This document shows, one piece after another, positions 1 through 7,897 of a DNA stretch of 64,000 nt. The stretch spans positions 434,001 to 498,000 of the forward strand of contig NZ_SPQT01000002.1 of assembly GCF_004571025.1 (NCBI RefSeq), given 5' to 3'. Position 1 is the stretch's first letter. The number at the start of each line of letters is the position of its first letter. This DNA comes from Bradyrhizobium niftali (GTDB lineage Bacteria; Pseudomonadota; Alphaproteobacteria; Rhizobiales; Xanthobacteraceae). The position numbers and the translations under genes are program-made. Under the pieces are notes generated by a model. The model did no database searches and was not told the origin of the DNA. It was given only the letters and a program-made list of their open reading frames with translations.

Positions 1-33
1 AGGACTGCGCAGCACCGTCCGTCATAACTGCTC

Positions 34-1005
34 TCAGGAGATCACCTTGCTGGCGCGAAACAGGATCGACGACACATCCAGGTCGATACCCAGAAGCCTG
101 GCTGTCTTCAGATTGACTGCCAGTTCAAACTTCTCGGGGCGCATCACCGGAAGATCTGACGGATTTTCCCCGCGCAGGATGCGATCGGCATAAGTGGCAA
201 GCCGAAAATAGGTCGTGCGCTGGTTTGCGCCGTAACTCAAGAGACCTCCAGCGTCACAATATTCAGACCAGCCAAACATCGAAGGCAGCCGGTGCGCGAT
301 TGCAAGCTCCGCAATCTTTGCACGATGCACCAGCGTCACGGCATCGGGAAACACGAGGAGAGCATCCGCGTCCACTTTGCCGGCGGCCGTCAACCCATTC
401 TCGATTTCGCGAGCGCCACAGAACGGAACGTAGGCTGCCTCAATGCCGAGATTCCGGCACGACTCCAAAGTCGCACGCCATTCCAGTGGCTCTCCCGGAT
501 GATCCGTGTTCGAGAAGACCGCCAGTTTTCGCAGCTTTGGATAAATGTCCTTGAGCAGCTCAACGCGCTTTCCCGCCAGCTCGAGCGACAGGAATGTGCT
601 GCCGGTGAAATTGGTGCCGGGGTGAGCAAGGCTCTTCACCACACCCAAAGCGACGGGGTCACCGCTCAATGCAAACAGCACGGGGATGTCGGTGACCGCG
701 GTCATGACGCGTGTCGCCGGACCGCTCGAGACCACAAGGTCGATATCCCTCTGTTGCAACTCGGAGACAATCTTGCGCAGTGCCTGCGGATTTCCAGGGG
801 CATAGTGCGTCTCGAAGGTTACGGTCTTGCCCTCGACGTATCCCAGCGCGCGCATTCCCTCGCGAAAGCCGTCCAGGAAGGGATCCGGTTCGGAGGCGGT
901 CGAGACCCAGAAGATACGATGCAGCTTGGCTCCGTCCTGCGCCCGTGCGATCGCAGGCCAGGCCAGTCCTCCGCCAATCAACAAGATGAACTCTCGTCTT
1001 TTCAT
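34..1005 (-). CDS. ABC transporter substrate-binding protein (ABC_sub_bind family)
   Basis: Predicted periplasmic solute-binding protein of about 323 residues. It opens with a Tat-like signal, MKRREFILLIGGGLAW, with a likely cleavage site after the AIARA stretch near residue 22. The mature part has the repeated alpha/beta lobes of the ABC_sub_bind (PF04392-type) family, including the segment ISELQQ-like core and the ending GIDLDVSSILFRASKVIS. I chose the ATG at 1005 rather than the in-frame start at 1128 because the 41 extra residues would push the signal peptide into the protein. No permease or ATPase gene is adjacent, which is common for the many orphan members in Bradyrhizobium genomes. 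The ligand cannot be predicted. Confidence 0.85.
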   Translation of the reverse strand: MKRREFILLIGGGLAWPAIARAQDGAKLHRIFWVSTASEPDPFLDGFREGMRALGYVEGKTVTFETHYAPGNPQALRKIVSELQQRDIDLVVSSGPATRVMTAVTDIPVLFALSGDPVALGVVKSLAHPGTNFTGSTFLSLELAGKRVELLKDIYPKLRKLAVFSNTDHPGEPLEWRATLESCRNLGIEAAYVPFCGAREIENGLTAAGKVDADALLVFPDAVTLVHRAKIAELAIAHRLPSMFGWSEYCDAGGLLSYGANQRTTYFRLATYADRILRGENPSDLPVMRPEKFELAVNLKTARLLGIDLDVSSILFRASKVIS

Positions 1006-1382
1006 CCGAACACCTGTCGAAGCTGCGCCGTCAATTCCGGCCGCAGACCAGGATCCTAGCTGTACGTCTGGTGACTGCGCTCGGTATCGCGCTCCGCAAG
1101 CGGACTGTCGCGACGCCGGCTCCAACATTTGTCGCCGAGAGCATGCTCAGAGATTGGGCAGGTGAGACGATTTGTCCTTGAGATGCGCTTGATTTTTGCT
1201 TGAGACCGGCCCGATCGGAATCAAAACGGCCTTACTCGTTGCACCGCGCGGTTTCGGAACACCTCCGGCGCGCATCCGGGCGAGCCACGGCGTCTCAAAA
1301 GGACAACCGGAAGTCACATCCTGAGCCAGTGCGCTCGACCACATATATGCGTGACTGCAGCGCGCCTTCCGCAGTCCACGCG
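1006..1382. other. intergenic region without a supported gene
   Basis: This stretch separates two minus-strand genes. A 65-codon minus-strand frame at 1147-1344 has no recognisable domain and no clear ribosome-binding site, so I do not call it. The region presumably carries the promoter of the solute-binding protein gene and the end of the kinase transcript; no convincing hairpin terminator was seen. Confidence 0.4.
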
Positions 1383-3641
1383 CTAGCCCGCCGCCATCCC
1401 GCTGCCATTCAGCGCCTTCCGGATCATCTCCGCGAGCTGGTTTCTCCGATACGGCTTGGTCAGCAGCATCACGCCGTCGTCGAGCTTGCCGTGGTGGACG
1501 ATGGCGTTGTCGGTATAGCCGGAGGTGTAGAGCACCTTCAGGCCCGGCCGCCGCTTCGCCACTTCCTCGGCGAGCTCGCGCCCGCTCATGCCGCCGGGGA
1601 TGACGACGTCGGTGAAGAGGAGATCGAAGACCTGCCCGGCCTCGATCAATTGCAGCGCTGCGCGGCTGTCGGGCGCGGCAACTGTCTGGTAGCCGAGGCC
1701 CTGCAATTGCGCGGTGACGAAGTTGCGCACCAGCGGATCGTCCTCGACCACGAAAATGGTCTCGGCACCGCCTTCGGCCTGCGGCGCGACGGGAGCTGCC
1801 GCTTCTATCGCGCCTTCGCCCGGCGGCAGATAGAGCTTGATCGTGGTGCCGTGGCCTTCCTCGCTGTAGATCTTGATGTGGCCGCCGGACTGCTTGACGA
1901 AGCCGTAGACCATGGAGAGGCCGAGGCCGGATCCCTTGCCGACCTCCTTGGTGGTGAAGAAGGGTTCGAACGCCTTCTCCTGGACGTCCTGCGGCATGCC
2001 GGTGCCGCTGTCGCTGACCGCGAGCATCACGTAGGGGCCGGACACCACGTCCGCATTGGCCTGTGCATAGGCTTCGTCGAGCACGACGCGGTGGGTCTCC
2101 AGCAGCAGCTTGCCGCCGTTCGGCATGGCGTCGCGGGCGTTGATCGCCATGTTGAGCACGGCATTGGTGAGCCGGGACGGATCGATGTGCGCGGTCATCG
2201 GCCCCTGTTCCAGCACGGTCTCGATCTGGATCTGCTCGCCGAGGGTGGGGCGCAGGAGCTTTGCGATGTCTGATATCGCGGCGTTGATCTCGACGTTGCG
2301 CGGCTGGAGCGGCTGCCGGCGTGCGAAGGCGAGCAGGTGCTGGATCAGCTCGGCGCAGCGCTCGGCGGCATCGTCGATCAGGCGCGCCACGCGCTGGAGC
2401 GCGGGCTGCTCCTTCAGGCTCGCCACCAGCGTCTCGGTATTGCCCGAGATCACCGTCAGCATGTTGTTGAAGTCGTGCGCGACGCCGCCGGTCAGCTTGC
2501 CGATCGCATCCAGCTTCTGCGACTGTTGCAACTGCCGCTCGGTCTCGCGCGAGGTGGTCGCATCGTGATAGACCAGCACGGCGCCCGAGATGTCGCCTTG
2601 TCCGTCCCGCATCGGACGGCCGCTGATCATGAGGTGGCGAACCTGATTGCCGCTGTGCGGGCGGACGATCATTTCCAGGTCTTCGAACTCCTCGCCGCGC
2701 AGCACGCGCACCGAAGGCAGCTCCTCGGCCTTCATCGGCATGGCGCCGTCGCCATGAAAGACGTCCGACAGCGACCGCAGACTGCTCAGGTTCATGCCGG
2801 CGCGGTGCAGCAGCATGCGCTCCGCGGCCGGATTGGACAGCAGAACGTTGCTGTCGACGTCGATGACCAGCACCGCCTCCGCCATGCTGCGAAAGGTGCT
2901 CTGGAGCACGTTGACGGACAGGCGGAGCTCGTCATGCGCGGTGACCAGATGTTCGGTGCGTTCGGCCACCGCCGCCTCGAGTTGCTCCTTGGCGGCCGTG
3001 GTCTCCAAAAGCGTGCTCTTGAGCGCGCCCTCGGTGCGCCGGCTCTCGCGCATCACCATCACGACCAGCAGCAGGATCACGAGCGCGCCGGCGACATCGA
3101 TGCCGAGCAGCACGATGCCGGTGCGGCGCGAATCCTGGGAGCGCGCGGCGAGCAATCGTTCTTCCTCTGCGCTCAGACGGTCGAGATTGCCCATCACGGT
3201 GTCCATCAGGCCGCGGCCTTCCGCCTTGCCCTGGAGCGCGGCAATGCCGGCCTGGTCGCTCTCGGCGCGCAGGCGCATCGCCTCGGCGGCGATCTCGACC
3301 CGGCGCAGCGCCAGCGGCTCGGTGCCCTCCAGCAGCGCGACCTGATCGGGGTAGTCGCGCACGCCGCGCTTGAGGTCGGCGAGTGCCGGCGCGATCTGGG
3401 CATGCACCGCCTGGAATTCGTCGCTGAAGGCCGGGCTGCGATAGATCTCGTAGCCGCGCGCGGCGCTCTCTGCCCGGCGCAACAGGACGCGCAGATCGGA
3501 GATCTTCTTCTGGACCTGGACGGCATGGCTGACCCACACCGTGTCGGACCGCGACTTGACGTCGAGGCCGATCGAGGCGGCGGTGATGATCAGGAGGATT
3601 GCAAGTCCAGCACCGAGAATGACGCGCTGCGTTGGGATCAA
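1383..3641 (-). CDS. hybrid sensor histidine kinase (CHASE3-PAS-HisKA-HATPase-REC)
   Basis: Membrane-bound hybrid histidine kinase of about 752 residues if translation starts at the TTG at 3641. Order of parts: TM helix (about 6-26), CHASE3-type extracytoplasmic domain (about 35-170, with the [15 protein letters not shown] signature), second TM helix (about 176-196), coiled coil, PAS domain (about 248-365), HisKA with [10 protein letters not shown] (phospho-His near 389), HATPase with the DSGTGM and [14 protein letters not shown] boxes, and a C-terminal receiver with the acceptor Asp in [11 protein letters not shown]. The TTG overlaps the upstream regulator's TGA stop as TTGA, suggesting translational coupling. 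In-frame ATGs at 3689 and 3740 are alternatives. The HDFNN type H-box is typical of PAS hybrid kinases that act on receiver-only partners. The signal is unknown. Confidence 0.88.
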   Translation of the reverse strand: MIPTQRVILGAGLAILLIITAASIGLDVKSRSDTVWVSHAVQVQKKISDLRVLLRRAESAARGYEIYRSPAFSDEFQAVHAQIAPALADLKRGVRDYPDQVALLEGTEPLALRRVEIAAEAMRLRAESDQAGIAALQGKAEGRGLMDTVMGNLDRLSAEEERLLAARSQDSRRTGIVLLGIDVAGALVILLLVVMVMRESRRTEGALKSTLLETTAAKEQLEAAVAERTEHLVTAHDELRLSVNVLQSTFRSMAEAVLVIDVDSNVLLSNPAAERMLLHRAGMNLSSLRSLSDVFHGDGAMPMKAEELPSVRVLRGEEFEDLEMIVRPHSGNQVRHLMISGRPMRDGQGDISGAVLVYHDATTSRETERQLQQSQKLDAIGKLTGGVAHDFNNMLTVISGNTETLVASLKEQPALQRVARLIDDAAERCAELIQHLLAFARRQPLQPRNVEINAAISDIAKLLRPTLGEQIQIETVLEQGPMTAHIDPSRLTNAVLNMAINARDAMPNGGKLLLETHRVVLDEAYAQANADVVSGPYVMLAVSDSGTGMPQDVQEKAFEPFFTTKEVGKGSGLGLSMVYGFVKQSGGHIKIYSEEGHGTTIKLYLPPGEGAIEAAAPVAPQAEGGAETIFVVEDDPLVRNFVTAQLQGLGYQTVAAPDSRAALQLIEAGQVFDLLFTDVVIPGGMSGRELAEEVAKRRPGLKVLYTSGYTDNAIVHHGKLDDGVMLLTKPYRRNQLAEMIRKALNGSGMAAG

Positions 3642-4054
3642 GGGGCTTCTTTCTTGTCCTTCGGCTGTGCGCTCTCGCCCGCGAGGCATTCCCGGATTGT
3701 CGTCAGCAGCGCTTCCGGCGTGAACGGCTTGCGCAGGCAACGCGTTGCGCCGAGCTCCAGCGCCATGCGGAGGAAATCGGGAGAGGGCGAGGCCGACGAT
3801 GCAAAGGCGTAACCGGACATCGCGATCAGCGGGATCGCCGGCGCGCGTTCGTGAAAGATGCGGATGGATTCAAAGCCGCGCATATGCGGCATGAAGATGT
3901 CGACCAGCATCACATGATAGGTCTGCGCTTCCAGCGCAGCCAGTCCCGTTTCACCGCCGTCAGCCAGCGTTACGTCGAAGCCCTGACGTTGGAGAAGGAC
4001 CTCGATGGTCGCGCCGACCATCGGATCGTCATCTACCACGAGAATACGCGGCAT
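3638..4054 (-). CDS. single-domain response regulator
   Basis: Receiver-only protein of 138 residues: acidic pair in ILVVDDDPM (residues 4-12), phospho-acceptor Asp52 in MLVDIFMPHM, and the conserved Lys in LRKPFTPE. There is no output domain, so it probably acts by protein contact or as a phosphate sink/relay for the kinase encoded immediately downstream, whose probable TTG start overlaps this stop codon. The ATG at 4054 is chosen because the receiver fold starts right there; the longer frame to 4117 would add 21 residues with no receiver homology. Confidence 0.87.
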   Translation of the reverse strand: MPRILVVDDDPMVGATIEVLLQRQGFDVTLADGGETGLAALEAQTYHVMLVDIFMPHMRGFESIRIFHERAPAIPLIAMSGYAFASSASPSPDFLRMALELGATRCLRKPFTPEALLTTIRECLAGESAQPKDKKEAP

Positions 4055-4296
4055 GACCTTTCCCAGTAGATCGAAGTCCCCGCATTGGTGATATCCGCGA
4101 ATCGTGGGTCGGGTCAATTTTGGATTGGATCAGGGTAGATATGCACGGTGCGGTGAATAAAGGTCCCTTTGCATCGACTTGTACATAATCTCGCAAGGAC
4201 GGAATCGGCTGCACGCGAAACTGGTGAAAGCGGAGCACACGCGAAAACGGCGCCGCATCGCTGCGACGCCGTTTCCTTCAAGCATTGTAGATGTGG

Positions 4297-4938
4297 TTAC
4301 GGGCAGGGATGACGCAGGCCGTCGTAGCCGAGATAGGTGCCCGACGCCGGGTCGTAGGAGCGGTAGCGCTGCGCACAGTAGCCTGCGGAATCGCCGCCGC
4401 TGTCGGGAACCACCGCCACTGACGGCTCGTCGTAGTAGCTGTCGTCGCCATAGTAGTAGGGATCGTTGTAATACCCGCCGCCATAATAGGCGTATGAGCC
4501 GAGGCCGCCGATCGCAGCACCTGCCGCGAAACCGGGCCAGAACCCGCCGCGATGGTGATGACGCCAGCCGCCGTTCCAATTGCCGCCACCGCCCTGCCAG
4601 TTGCTGCCGGCGGCTGCGAAGCTGCGGCCGCCGCCACCGACAACCGACGGTGCGGTGCCGATGCTGGGACGCATGGCTGCGCCAGCCGCAAAGCTGGGAC
4701 GCACCGCTGCGCCAGCCGCAAAATTGCCGCCGCCACCGCCGATCCGCGGACCGGCGCTGAAGCTGCCACCGCCCATTCGGGCGGCGCCGCCACCGCCAAT
4801 GTGGGCACCGCCGCCTCCGCCGATATGGGGGCCACCGCCACCGCCACGGCCGCCATGGCCCTGCGCGAAGCTCGGTGTCGCCATCGGAAGGACCAGCGCC
4901 AATGCTGCCGCCGCGCTCAAGACTCTCAGACTGCTCAT
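4297..4938 (-). CDS. BA14K-type glycine-rich secreted protein
   Basis: Predicted exported protein of 213 residues. It has a signal peptide (MSSLRVLSAAAALALVLPMA, cleavage near PSFAQ), then a long Gly/Ala/His-rich low-complexity region with short tandem units such as FAAGAAVRPS and FAAGAAMRPS, a Tyr-rich stretch (GGGYYNDPYYYG), and a C-terminal motif CAQRYRSYDPASGTYLGYDG followed by RHPCP, which is the hallmark of the BA14K family first known as a Brucella immunoreactive protein. The start at 4938 places the signal peptide at the N terminus; a start at 4974 would add 12 residues. Likely periplasmic or surface-attached; function unknown. Confidence 0.82.
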   Translation of the reverse strand: MSSLRVLSAAAALALVLPMATPSFAQGHGGRGGGGGPHIGGGGGAHIGGGGAARMGGGSFSAGPRIGGGGGNFAAGAAVRPSFAAGAAMRPSIGTAPSVVGGGGRSFAAAGSNWQGGGGNWNGGWRHHHRGGFWPGFAAGAAIGGLGSYAYYGGGYYNDPYYYGDDSYYDEPSVAVVPDSGGDSAGYCAQRYRSYDPASGTYLGYDGLRHPCP

Positions 4939-5168
4939 GGTCAAACTCCTTTTCCAGGGAGCAAACCCCTTCAAAGGGGGGAGGTTCCTGGATCACGCGG
5001 GTGTGCGCGTGAAGCGAGCGTCTCACCGGGCCGCTGTACCCGGCATGAACGGATCGCGTCCGATTTGCGGCGGGTCACGGATTTGCGCGTGGCAAGGCCG
5101 CACCTGCCGAACTGGACATTTCGCCGTCCGGATGGCATCAGGACCCGACGAAGCAGGGCCCTTGCCGC

Positions 5169-5576
5169 ATGAAACAGTTCTTCCTCAAGTTCTTCACCTG
5201 GTGGAGTGGCCAGACGTTTGGCACCCAACTCTGGACCAAGCGCTACGGCGAGCTGGTCGGCCAGGACGAGCAGGGCAATCTCTATTATCGCACGCGCGGC
5301 GGGGCGATCGATCCGACGCTCGGCTTCGAGCGGCGCTGGGTGATCTATAACGGCTATGCGGAAGCGAGCCGGATCCCGCCGTCCTGGCACGGCTGGATCC
5401 ATCACGTCGTCGACGTGCCGCCGACGCAGGAGAACTACCAGCCGCGCGAGTGGGAAAAGCCGCACCAGCCGAATCTCACGGGCACCGCCAACGCCTACCG
5501 CCCCTCGGGCTCGACGCTCGCCAGCGGCAAGCGGCCGAAGGCGACCGGCGACTATCAGCCCTGGACCCCCGGCTAG
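5169..5576 (+). CDS. NADH:ubiquinone oxidoreductase subunit NDUFA12 family protein
   Basis: A 135-residue homologue of the mitochondrial complex I accessory subunit NDUFA12 (B17.2). The family signature is visible as FTWWSGQTFGTQLWTKRYG, GNLYYRTRGG, RRWVIYNGYAEASRIPPSWH and HHVVDVPPTQENY. In alphaproteobacteria this supernumerary subunit binds the peripheral arm of respiratory complex I. The C-terminal tail is the usual Pro-rich bacterial extension. It is divergent from the BA14K gene. In related genomes I recall it next to the DUF2155 gene, which here lies 9 kb away, so an insertion between them is inferred. Confidence 0.92.
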   Translation: MKQFFLKFFTWWSGQTFGTQLWTKRYGELVGQDEQGNLYYRTRGGAIDPTLGFERRWVIYNGYAEASRIPPSWHGWIHHVVDVPPTQENYQPREWEKPHQPNLTGTANAYRPSGSTLASGKRPKATGDYQPWTPG

Positions 5577-5708
5577 GCTTCCAGCCTCCGCCGAATCGTC
5601 ATCGTCGGATTGGATGCAGGCGCATCCGACTGATCCCGCTGTGGACAACGGGAACAGCGGGGACGCCGGCTGCGTGGGCATTGTGTTCGCGCCGGCGATG
5701 CGGCTCAA

Positions 5709-5905
5709 TGGTCCCATCTTACGGAGATGGGAGACCATCGCGTTCGGTTCGGGCAACAGTTCGCGACTGTCCCGAAATGCAGCGGCCGCCGACCAGGACT
5801 CGATCGGGAGATAGGCCCCCGGTCTGGAAGGTCCGAAATCGCCCGATGAAATGTGCTGCCGCCGTAAGACAGGAAAGGCCGCTTGGGAAACCGAGCGGCC
5901 TTTTT
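5709..5905 (+). ncRNA. candidate structured small RNA with its own terminator
   Basis: The sequence shows three strong hairpins in a row in a gene-free stretch. Hairpin 1 (5709-5737) pairs TGGTC with GACCA and CCATCT with AGATGG around a TACGG loop. Hairpin 2 (5748-5776) pairs TTCGGG with CCCGAA and ACAGT with ACTGT around TCGCG. A longer-range helix ATCGGG/CCCGAT can form near 5800-5856. Hairpin 3 (5874-5903) is a factor-independent terminator, stem AAAGGCCGCT/AGCGGCCTTT followed by T residues, on the plus strand only. I infer a transcript of about 200 nt, either independent or the processed 3' end of the NDUFA12 mRNA. I could not match it to a named RNA family. Confidence 0.5.
5874..5905 (+). 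terminator. factor-independent terminator
   Basis: Ten-base-pair stem AAAGGCCGCT / AGCGGCCTTT with a 10-nt loop, followed by TTTTTCTG. The T run is on the plus strand, so it ends plus-strand transcription coming from the NDUFA12 gene and/or the candidate small RNA. Confidence 0.8.
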
Positions 5906-5930
5906 CTGTTGTGGGTTGTGCGAGTTTTCT

Positions 5931-6069
5931 TCGTGTCCCGGACGCGCTGCAACGCTCCTAGGCGTTGCGGCGCAGAGCCGGGACCCAGTTACTTGCCAAG
6001 CTTGAGCTGCTGGGCCCCGGCTCTGCAGCGCACCGCTGAAGAAGCGCTGCGCTGCGTCCGGGGCACGAG
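5931..6069. repeat. pair of inverted intergenic repeats
   Basis: Two copies of a roughly 58-bp element lie head to head: 5931-5988 and 6010-6069 in the opposite orientation. Both end in a CAGAGCCGGG(A/G)CCCAG-like core and begin with a TCGTGYCCCGGACGC-like edge; each also contains an internal GCG-rich hairpin. Dispersed elements of this look are common between genes of Bradyrhizobium and Rhodopseudomonas. The pair sits between the terminator and the end of the isonitrile-hydratase-like gene. Confidence 0.7.
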
Positions 6070-6080
6070 ATCAACCCGCC

Positions 6081-6767
6081 CTACATCACCCGTCCTGCCG
6101 CGCGCTTGACCGCCTCGAGGCGGCGCGCCTGATTTGCTGCCCCGCGCTCTCTCAGCAAGGCCAGCACTTCGGCTGGCGCGGTGTCGGGCGACCCGGACGT
6201 GAACGGCGGGGCGGGGTTGTATTCGATCTGGAGCTGGATCGCTTCCGCCGTGGTGCGGTTGACCAGGATCGACACCAGCGTCAGCGCGAAGTCGATCCCG
6301 GCGGTGACGCCGCCGCCGGTGACGCGGTTGCGGTCGATGCAGACACGCGTCTTGGTCGGCGTTGCGCCGAACTGGCCGAGCATCTCCATCGCGCTCCAAT
6401 GGGTGGCGGCGCGGTAGCCCTTCAACAGGCCGGCTGCACCGAGCGCCAGCGCCCCGGTGCAGACCGAGGTGACGTACTTGGCGCCTTCGGCTTGCTTGCG
6501 CAGGAAATCCAGCACCTCCTCGTCATTGAGCAGATCATTGGTGCCGCCGCCGCCGGGCACGCAGATCACGTCGAGCTGCGGGCAGTCGGCGAATGTCGTG
6601 GTCGGCGTCAATGTCAGCACGGAATCGCTCGGCACCGGCTCGATCCGCTTCCAGATCAAATGCAGCCTGGCGCCGGGAACTGCGGAGAACACCTGCAAGG
6701 GGCCGGTGAAGTCGAGCTGGGTGACGCGCGGAAACACCAGAAGTCCGATCTGGAGCGGGGACGACAT
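6081..6767 (-). CDS. DJ-1/PfpI family protein, isonitrile hydratase-like
   Basis: A 228-residue class I glutamine-amidotransferase-like (DJ-1/PfpI) protein. The nucleophile elbow is YVTSVCTGALALGAAG with Cys103, preceded by the oxyanion-type VPGGGGTNDLL. The N terminus QIGLLVFPRVTQLDFTGPLQVF and the overall length match isonitrile hydratase (InhA of Pseudomonas), which hydrates isonitriles to N-formamides; the exact substrate is inferred only. The ATG at 6767 has a GGAGG ribosome-binding site seven bases upstream; the in-frame TTG at 6782 overlaps that site and is rejected. The gene is divergent from a GlxA-type regulator that carries the same fold, a typical regulator-target pair. Confidence 0.85.
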   Translation of the reverse strand: MSSPLQIGLLVFPRVTQLDFTGPLQVFSAVPGARLHLIWKRIEPVPSDSVLTLTPTTTFADCPQLDVICVPGGGGTNDLLNDEEVLDFLRKQAEGAKYVTSVCTGALALGAAGLLKGYRAATHWSAMEMLGQFGATPTKTRVCIDRNRVTGGGVTAGIDFALTLVSILVNRTTAEAIQLQIEYNPAPPFTSGSPDTAPAEVLALLRERGAANQARRLEAVKRAAGRVM

Positions 6768-6821
6768 CGGAAGATCCTCCAATCATGGGCTTGACGCAGG
6801 CAAACTGGCATGATGCCCTTC

Positions 6822-6856
6822 TGTCCAAAATGGCGTAATTCCCTCTATTTCGGACA
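6822..6856. promoter_or_regulatory. candidate operator between the divergent DJ-1 and GlxA genes
   Basis: Inverted repeat TGTCCAAAAT (6822-6831) and ATTTCGGACA (6847-6856), arms matching at nine of ten positions with 15 bases between them. It lies directly in front of the GlxA-type regulator start and in the shared promoter region of both genes, so it is a plausible binding site for that regulator. Confidence 0.45.
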
Positions 6857-6861
6857 TAACC

Positions 6862-7800
6862 ATGATCGGCATCCTGATCTTCCCGGATTTTCAGTTGCTC
6901 GATGCGGCGGGCCCGATCTCGGTGTTCGAGGTTGCAGCACGCTGCGCCGGCAAGCCGCTCGCGCTGCGGGTGCTGGCGGTGAATGCGGGGCCGGTGCGCA
7001 GCTCGTCCGGCGTCGAAATGGTGGCGCGCGATTTCAAGTCGGCGAACGCCATCACGACGCTCGTCATCGCGGGCGGCGCGGGGGTGGCGGATGCCGCGCG
7101 CTGCGAGGTGACGCGCGCCTTCGTGCAACGGCTGGCGCGGCGCGGCGTTCGGGTCGCCAGCGTCTGCTCGGGCGCCTATGTGCTGGCCGAAGCAGGCCTG
7201 CTCGACGGTCGCCGCGCCACCACGCATTGGGGCCGCACGCGCGATTTCGTCGCGCGCTATCCCAAGGTGAAGTTCGAGCCCGACCAGATCTTTACCCGCG
7301 ACGACAATGTTTGGACGTCGGCAGGTATCACGGCGGGTATCGACCTTGCACTGGCGATGGTCACGGAGGACCATGGCGAGGAGATCGCGCAGGCGGCCGC
7401 GCGCCAGCTCGTGCTCTATCATCGCCGCAGCGGCGGCCAGTCGCAATTCTCATCGCTGCTGGAGTTGAAGGCGCCGAACGGCCGGTTCGGTGCGCTCTTG
7501 TCCTGGGCCCGCGAAAATCTCGATGCGCCGCTTACGGTCGAGGAGCTCGCCGATCGCGCCGGCATGAGCGCGCGGCACTTCGCCCGTGCCTTTGCCGCCG
7601 AGACCGGCACGACGCCGTCGAAAGCGATCGAGCGCTTACGGATCGAGGTCGCGCGTGAGCGCGTGCAGTCCTCGCGCGAGGCGATCGAGCTCGTCGCGGA
7701 GGCGACCGGATTCCGCGACCCCGAGCGGATGCGGCGCGCCTTCATTCGCGCCTTCGGCCAGCCGCCCCAGGCACTGCGGCGCGCGGCGCGGGCCGGGTAG
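6862..7800 (+). CDS. GlxA-type transcriptional regulator (DJ-1/PfpI + AraC HTH)
   Basis: Regulator of 312 residues. Residues 1-180 form a DJ-1/PfpI domain with the elbow VRVASVCSGAYVLAEAG (Cys102) that probably senses a small ligand. Residues about 215-305 form an AraC/XylS double helix-turn-helix: LTVEELADRAGMSARHFARA and ATGFRDPERMRRAFIRAFGQ. The divergent DJ-1 enzyme at 6081-6767 is its likely target. The last 15 or so codons recur as a fragment at 11221-11275, on the other side of the adenylation-fusion gene, pointing to a duplication or recombination event. Ligand unknown. Confidence 0.9.
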   Translation: MIGILIFPDFQLLDAAGPISVFEVAARCAGKPLALRVLAVNAGPVRSSSGVEMVARDFKSANAITTLVIAGGAGVADAARCEVTRAFVQRLARRGVRVASVCSGAYVLAEAGLLDGRRATTHWGRTRDFVARYPKVKFEPDQIFTRDDNVWTSAGITAGIDLALAMVTEDHGEEIAQAAARQLVLYHRRSGGQSQFSSLLELKAPNGRFGALLSWARENLDAPLTVEELADRAGMSARHFARAFAAETGTTPSKAIERLRIEVARERVQSSREAIELVAEATGFRDPERMRRAFIRAFGQPPQALRRAARAG

Positions 7801-7896
7801 GTGGTGCGCTCGTAAATGTGCCGCGCGCGTGCGTGATCGCGAGGTCTGCGTTGCCACGAAAGCGGACGTCGACAATGCGCAAAGCGAATGTCCGCC
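7748..7896 (+). repeat. left copy of glxA-tail direct repeat
   Basis: Contains the last 53 nt of the GlxA-type gene (7748-7800) and, after about 40 nt, a 56-nt block (7841-7896) starting GAGGTCTGCGTT and ending ATGTCCGCC. A diverged direct copy of both parts lies at 11221-11339. The 56-nt block is itself partly an inverted repeat (GCGGAC...GTCCGC). Confidence 0.65.
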
Positions 7897-7897
7897 T

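Noticed and set aside
1147..1344. Minus-strand 65-codon frame
   Set aside because: No domain, no ribosome-binding site and no sign of conservation visible; left as intergenic.
5709..5905. Assignment of the structured transcript as 6S RNA, RNase P RNA, tmRNA or SRP RNA
   Set aside because: None of the conserved cores of these RNAs that I can recall was visible, and the location does not match; it is kept as an unnamed candidate.
7841..7896. GCGGAC...GTCCGC block as an attachment site of an integrated element
   Set aside because: No integrase, tRNA gene or exact direct repeat was found; the two copies differ by indels, so a site-specific event is not supported.
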